64,000 bases of DNA from Marchantia polymorpha subsp. ruderalis (lineage: Eukaryota > Streptophyta > Marchantiopsida > Marchantiales > Marchantiaceae). The stretch covers positions 29,723,501 through 29,787,500 of the forward strand of contig AP031355.1 of NCBI GenBank assembly GCA_037833965.1, written 5' to 3'. Below the pieces are notes generated by a model, which was given only the letters and a program-made list of their open reading frames with translations, was not told the origin of the DNA and did no database searches. This document shows, piece after piece, positions 60,453 through 64,000 of the stretch. Position numbers and translations under genes: made by a program. The first letter of the stretch is position 1; the number at the start of each line of letters is the position of its first letter.

Positions 60453-60599
60453 AGTTCCAGGCGTTTTGCCTGGGGTTCTTTCCCATCAGAAGTGCAGATC
60501 AGGAACCCATTTCCTTTGCGTGTTTGTGTCCTTGAGTTCTGTCACCACGCACGAGGAGTTACAACTTAGCGTTCCGCATTTTGTAGCTGAAGGCCTTCG

Positions 60600-61325
60600 G
60601 CCGAATGTTCAGAGCTAGTACATTGGTTAGAGACTTGAGTAGTTCGGATCTGCACCTGCGGGTGACTGCCGATGCTCAAAGCCAGTGACTAGTTAGATAC
60701 TTGAACAGTTTCGCCCCTACACCTTCGAGTGTTTCTTTCTGATTGTACTCCTTGGGATTTTTCCCCTGAATGCCAAAGTGAAGTTTTGCTACTTCGTGTA
60801 AGCCTTGGTTGTAAATTCAGGTTACGCTGCAGCAGGTGCCTTGAGGGTAACCCCTGTAGTATTTCTGGGAATGACAAGTGCCTGAGAATTAAAACTCTTC
60901 AATAGACTGTTGTTGTGTTACTGGAATGTTTCACAGTGAGTCCTTCAGTGCGGACCTGTGTTCTCTGCGCGTTTTGTGAGTTGAGAGTGTTGTTCACCGC
61001 GTAGGAGTGACTTCGATCCGAAGTAGGCAGTCCAAACCGGGTTTCCTACACTAGCAGCAAGCTAGTGGAAGTGTTGTAAAAGCCGGAGTTGGAAGTCACT
61101 GCCCGCAGCTTTGCCGAGTGTGCTCGCGAGAGACTTTCCCCCTGAAATCTTGAAGTAGAGGTCCTAACGGATCTCTGGGTTGTATTTCTGTAGTTTCAGG
61201 TGTGTGTGTGTGTGTGTTACGCTGCACTGTGCGACCTCCGAGTGCGCTCCGAGTGGACACTTGCAGTATTTCTGGGAGTGACAGTTGCCTGAGAATTCAA
61301 ACTCCTCAATAGTCTGTTAAAACGT
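60600..61325 (+). repeat. Internal duplications in R-U5
   Basis: Two duplications are visible. A unit of about 67 bp containing TTAGAGACTTGAGTAGTT (near 60602) is repeated in diverged form from about 60670. A unit of about 60 bp with GTATTTCTGGGARTGACA occurs near 60860 and again near 61265. The second pair also appears in the solo LTR (near 54195 and 54620) and in the minus LTR (near 46975 and 47410, reverse). It is therefore an old and maintained feature of the family. Confidence 0.8.
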
Positions 61326-61437
61326 GACACTTTGTACCCTGTGTGTTCCTCTGTCCCTGTGGGTTCGACCTTTCTACCACTATATTGCAGTTTTAGCCTT
61401 TAGTGGGTTATTACATAAGAAGCCGACAACTTCTTTT

Positions 61438-61456
61438 TGGCGCCGCTGCCGGGGAC
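61438..61456 (+). promoter_or_regulatory. Primer binding site, tRNA-Asp type
   Basis: TGGCGCCGCTGCCGGGGAC matches the complement of the 3' end of plant tRNA-Asp (known as TGGCGCCGTTGCCGGGGA in Athila/Tat-type gypsy elements) with one difference. It begins 22 bases after the LTR end, a longer gap than usual. Confidence 0.8.
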
Positions 61457-61501
61457 AGTTGCGTCAACACCGGGGTTTTTACGAGCAGCCATGCTCGGTG
61501 A

Positions 61502-64000
61502 ATGTCGACTGGGGCTGGCGGGAGCAACCTAAGTGCTAGAGCTGTCCGCAAGTTCCGACGAGATTCAGAGAAGGCCGTGGAAGAGACACGGCGTCAAAAC
61601 AAGAAAACACCAAAAAGAGTACCTAAGCCTAGTTCGGCCGGCATCCTTGGGGAACCTACCCCCGACGACTCGGGACCAAACTTGGTGCTTACAGTTCTAC
61701 TAGATATTCCCTGCACGGACCCGCCTAGTGAAGTAGAACCGACCGCCCGAGAACCGTCGACAGGCACACCGATGGCGGACGGACAAGCCAATGTGCGGCT
61801 ACCTCAGCCGATTACTAAACATTCCTACCCGAAGTACAAAGGGAGTGGGGATGACGACGATGCAGATTCATACATCAAGTTGTTCGAATCGGTGTCTATT
61901 GCCAATCGCGAGATCGCAGACGACGACCGACTAAGGATCTTTCCGAGCCTTCTGCGGAAGAAAGCGAGGAGTTGGTATAATCACGAGAGCATCGATCCGA
62001 CTGGGTTGACAACATGGGCCCAGCTGAAGGAGAAGTTCCTTCGCCGCTTTCGCGAGCTCGGCTACGACAGCCGGGTTTTGACGAAGTTACGTAATTTGCA
62101 GCGAGAGAAGAAGGAGAGTCTGCGTGACTACACTGAGAGATTTCTGGACCTCCTCGACAGAATACCGAAAACAGGACCAGGGTCCCCTTTCTCGGTACAA
62201 CAAGCTGTGGATTGGTACGTGACCGGTTTAACTCGGGAGATGGAGACTTTTTGCCGACGCAGCAAGTGCGACACTATTGAGGATGTGATTGCATCGGCAG
62301 AAGCCTTCGAAACTTCCACACTCAACCGAAGAGGGAGAGAGAGACGGGAGTCGAAGGAGCGCAAACCGAAGGGAGGGCGAAGACGGCGTAGAGGTACAAC
62401 TCCGTCATCGGAGGAATCGTCTTCGGACGAGAACCGTTCTTCATCCGAAGAAGAGGAAACCTCATCGTCGGAGGAGGAGAAGAAGAGGAAGAAGCATGGG
62501 TCAGCAAAGAAAAAGGGCATCCGACGAGTGACTACGGACAGAGCGCCGGGAGATATAGCTTCGAAGATGGAGACCCTTGTGAAGGACTTCGCCGATCTCA
62601 AAGTTCAAGTGGTAGGCGGGCATGATCGCAGAAAATCACCCGGGAGAGTGCGAGCGAACTTATGGTGTACTACGTGCGGTGCGGTGGGACATGCAAACAC
62701 CGAGTGCCTTACCACCCGGCCGTCATACCCAGTCAACGCAGTAGAGTGGGCGCAACCGTACTATGGAGAGCACCCTCAGTACTATGGAGAGGCTAGCGAA
62801 GAGACAGCCTACGCCGTCCAGTCGGTTCCTACCCCTCCTGCAGTTTCAGCAATGCAAGTCCCACGATATAATCCGGTGGATCGGGCCACTACGGTACCTG
62901 TGAGGCGGAGAGCACCTCCAGGGACGTTTGACCCACCGCCACCGCGAGCTTGTTATAATTGCGGGGAAGTTGGGCACTTCTCACCGCAGTGTCCCCATCC
63001 AAAAAGGCGAAACGATTATGCTCCGACATGTAGTAATTGCAAGAAGGTCGGGCACACTGCGCCAGAGTGTGATCAGCCACCAGTCCCTCGGCCAGTGGTA
63101 CGATTTGTGAACACTCCTGCCAAGGAGGACGTGCAAGTTAACCAGGTCGAAGTAGGTTCAGACGGGGATGGCGAAGACGAAGAATGGCCGGCTGAAGAGG
63201 TCATGTGCGCACGGGTCGAAACTCGTAGTTCCAAGAAATCGAAGGAGCAAGAGCGCGACACTCGCAAGCACGAACGGAGAACCGCCGACCAGACGGGAAA
63301 AGGAAAGGAGAAGACATCCAGCAAGTCCGACTTGCGACCTGCTCGGAAGTCTTCGGCTACGCGAGAAACACCAGCAGTGCGCCCCCAGACGGCAGTCGAG
63401 GACGAGCCAGTGCGCCTACTGAAACGGGACTATGCTGCGGATATCCGCAACGAGGTAGCCAACCTGTTGAAGGAAGCGATCCGCACGCAAAAGGACCCAC
63501 CGCGGCCAGACTTGACATCCTCCCTTGGGGCGAAGTTGGCAGCCACCGTGGAACCTCGCAGAGCGTCGCCGACCCCGGCGCCCCAACGCGCCCACTATGA
63601 CTTGGTTGAAGATCTCGGGAGTCGAAAAGTGAACATTACGTTCAAGCAGCTCTTGGAGGACAATAAGACGTATCGGAGAATGTTGATGCTTTCGCTACGG
63701 CATCCGCGGAAGCCGCGCGCATCCACATCCTCTCAAGTATATCAAGTGGAGAGCGAAGACCAAGGACCACCCGAGATAGATGTGGAAATAGCAGGGTGTT
63801 GTGTACGCAGAGTGCCAATCGACTCTGGATCAGGAGTCAACATAATGACGGAGGATACAGCGAGAGCCTTGGGGTTCAGTCAATACGAACCCTCGAAGCG
63901 TGTGTTGAGATTAGCGGATCAGACGCGGAGAATGCCTGCAGGTATGCTGCGCAATGTCAAGACAACCATCGGAGGTGCGGACTTTCGGTTGACGTATATC
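61502..64000 (+). CDS. gag-protease of a Ty3/gypsy retrotransposon, continues past the right edge
   Basis: The frame is open from ATG 61502 to the window end (833 codons, no stop). Gag forms the particle and binds genomic RNA; the protease matures the polyprotein. The retrotransposon gag domain spans residues about 109-270 (ARSWYNHESIDPTGLTTWAQ, KFLRRFRELGY, LRDYTERFLDLL). Residues about 295-335 are Ser/Glu and Lys/Arg-rich. Three CCHC zinc knuckles (C-x2-C-x4-H-x4-C) start at residues 389 (CTTCGAVGH), 484 (CYNCGEVGH) and 510 (CSNCKKVGH). The retropepsin active site is at residue 774 (VPIDSGSGVNIM). The intact frame, primer site and LTR suggest a young copy that may be autonomous, though pol is not visible. 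It sits 86 bases after the LTR end. An earlier ATG at 61491 opens only a short frame. Confidence 0.92.
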   Translation, partial: MSTGAGGSNLSARAVRKFRRDSEKAVEETRRQNKKTPKRVPKPSSAGILGEPTPDDSGPNLVLTVLLDIPCTDPPSEVEPTAREPSTGTPMADGQANVRLPQPITKHSYPKYKGSGDDDDADSYIKLFESVSIANREIADDDRLRIFPSLLRKKARSWYNHESIDPTGLTTWAQLKEKFLRRFRELGYDSRVLTKLRNLQREKKESLRDYTERFLDLLDRIPKTGPGSPFSVQQAVDWYVTGLTREMETFCRRSKCDTIEDVIASAEAFETSTLNRRGRERRESKERKPKGGRRRRRGTTPSSEESSSDENRSSSEEEETSSSEEEKKRKKHGSAKKKGIRRVTTDRAPGDIASKMETLVKDFADLKVQVVGGHDRRKSPGRVRANLWCTTCGAVGHANTECLTTRPSYPVNAVEWAQPYYGEHPQYYGEASEETAYAVQSVPTPPAVSAMQVPRYNPVDRATTVPVRRRAPPGTFDPPPPRACYNCGEVGHFSPQCPHPKRRNDYAPTCSNCKKVGHTAPECDQPPVPRPVVRFVNTPAKEDVQVNQVEVGSDGDGEDEEWPAEEVMCARVETRSSKKSKEQERDTRKHERRTADQTGKGKEKTSSKSDLRPARKSSATRETPAVRPQTAVEDEPVRLLKRDYAADIRNEVANLLKEAIRTQKDPPRPDLTSSLGAKLAATVEPRRASPTPAPQRAHYDLVEDLGSRKVNITFKQLLEDNKTYRRMLMLSLRHPRKPRASTSSQVYQVESEDQGPPEIDVEIAGCCVRRVPIDSGSGVNIMTEDTARALGFSQYEPSKRVLRLADQTRRMPAGMLRNVKTTIGGADFRLTYI

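Larger units (their letters stand above)
56047..61415 (+). mobile_element. 5' LTR (5.4 kb) of a + strand Ty3/gypsy element running off the right edge
   Basis: It starts TGTGGTACCCCAC right after the interrupted pol of the older element (left flank GTCAG) and ends GTGGGTTATTACA. It is followed after 22 bases by a tRNA-Asp-type primer site and then gag. It holds CCTTCGGCG and GCCTGYGCACAGGC repeats (56450-57120), an intact large ORF (57544-60408), a TATA box (60445) and a terminal part of about 970 bp corresponding to R-U5. Its length is exceptional for an LTR. The 3' LTR is outside the window, so LTR identity cannot be judged. Confidence 0.88.

Overview
The window looks like nuclear DNA of a land plant, most likely a non-seed plant such as a moss, liverwort or lycophyte (inference). 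The host genes are plant-type and have short GT-AG introns. The kinase belongs to the family typified by the Selaginella 'inactive protein kinase' proteins. Intergenic DNA is AT-rich, and the right-hand 18 kb is a GC-richer pile of LTR retrotransposons. No bacterial-type operon, tRNA, rRNA or CRISPR array was recognised.

Layout. 0-1.4 kb: last four exons of the nucleoporin Aladin (AAAS, + strand). 1.4-25.5 kb: a long stretch with no recognisable gene, holding a badly decayed Ty1/copia pol remnant (3.9-5.1 kb, - strand), AT microsatellites, short-loop hairpins and some GC-richer islands that could be leaders or noncoding transcripts. 25.5-28.4 kb: a complete six-exon receptor-like cytoplasmic kinase gene whose product lacks the DFG aspartate and a normal glycine loop, so it is probably a pseudokinase. 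28.4-37.8 kb: intergenic DNA with hairpins, a fragment of the same LTR family seen further right (32.6-33.6 kb), and a second copia remnant (34.4-36.5 kb, - strand). 37.8-43.3 kb: a complete 15-exon rhamnogalacturonate lyase gene (PL4 family, - strand). 43.3-46.4 kb: promoter and empty intergenic DNA.

46.4-64 kb is a nest of Ty3/gypsy elements. A + strand LTR start (46358-46877) was invaded by a - strand element, of which a 4.8-kb LTR (46878-51721), a polypurine tract and the 3' part of pol (51759-56046) are visible. A solo LTR flanked by the 5-bp duplication CTTCT (52303-54771) sits inside that element's integrase gene. A younger + strand element starting at 56047 (5.4-kb LTR, tRNA-Asp-type primer site, intact gag-protease frame running off the window) interrupts its pol a second time.

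The most unusual feature is that the long LTRs (4.8 and 5.4 kb) each contain a large open reading frame. It is intact in the + copy (about 954 codons from 57544) and broken in the - copy. It encodes a conserved N-terminal domain of about 210 residues, a variable Pro/Ser/Ala-rich middle and a conserved coiled-coil C-terminus. It lies downstream of the polypurine tract and upstream of the LTR TATA box, so it is wholly inside U3 and would be copied into both LTRs at each transposition. The 2.5-kb solo LTR has the same ends but no such ORF. CCTTCGGCG-type repeats run through both coding and noncoding parts of these LTRs.
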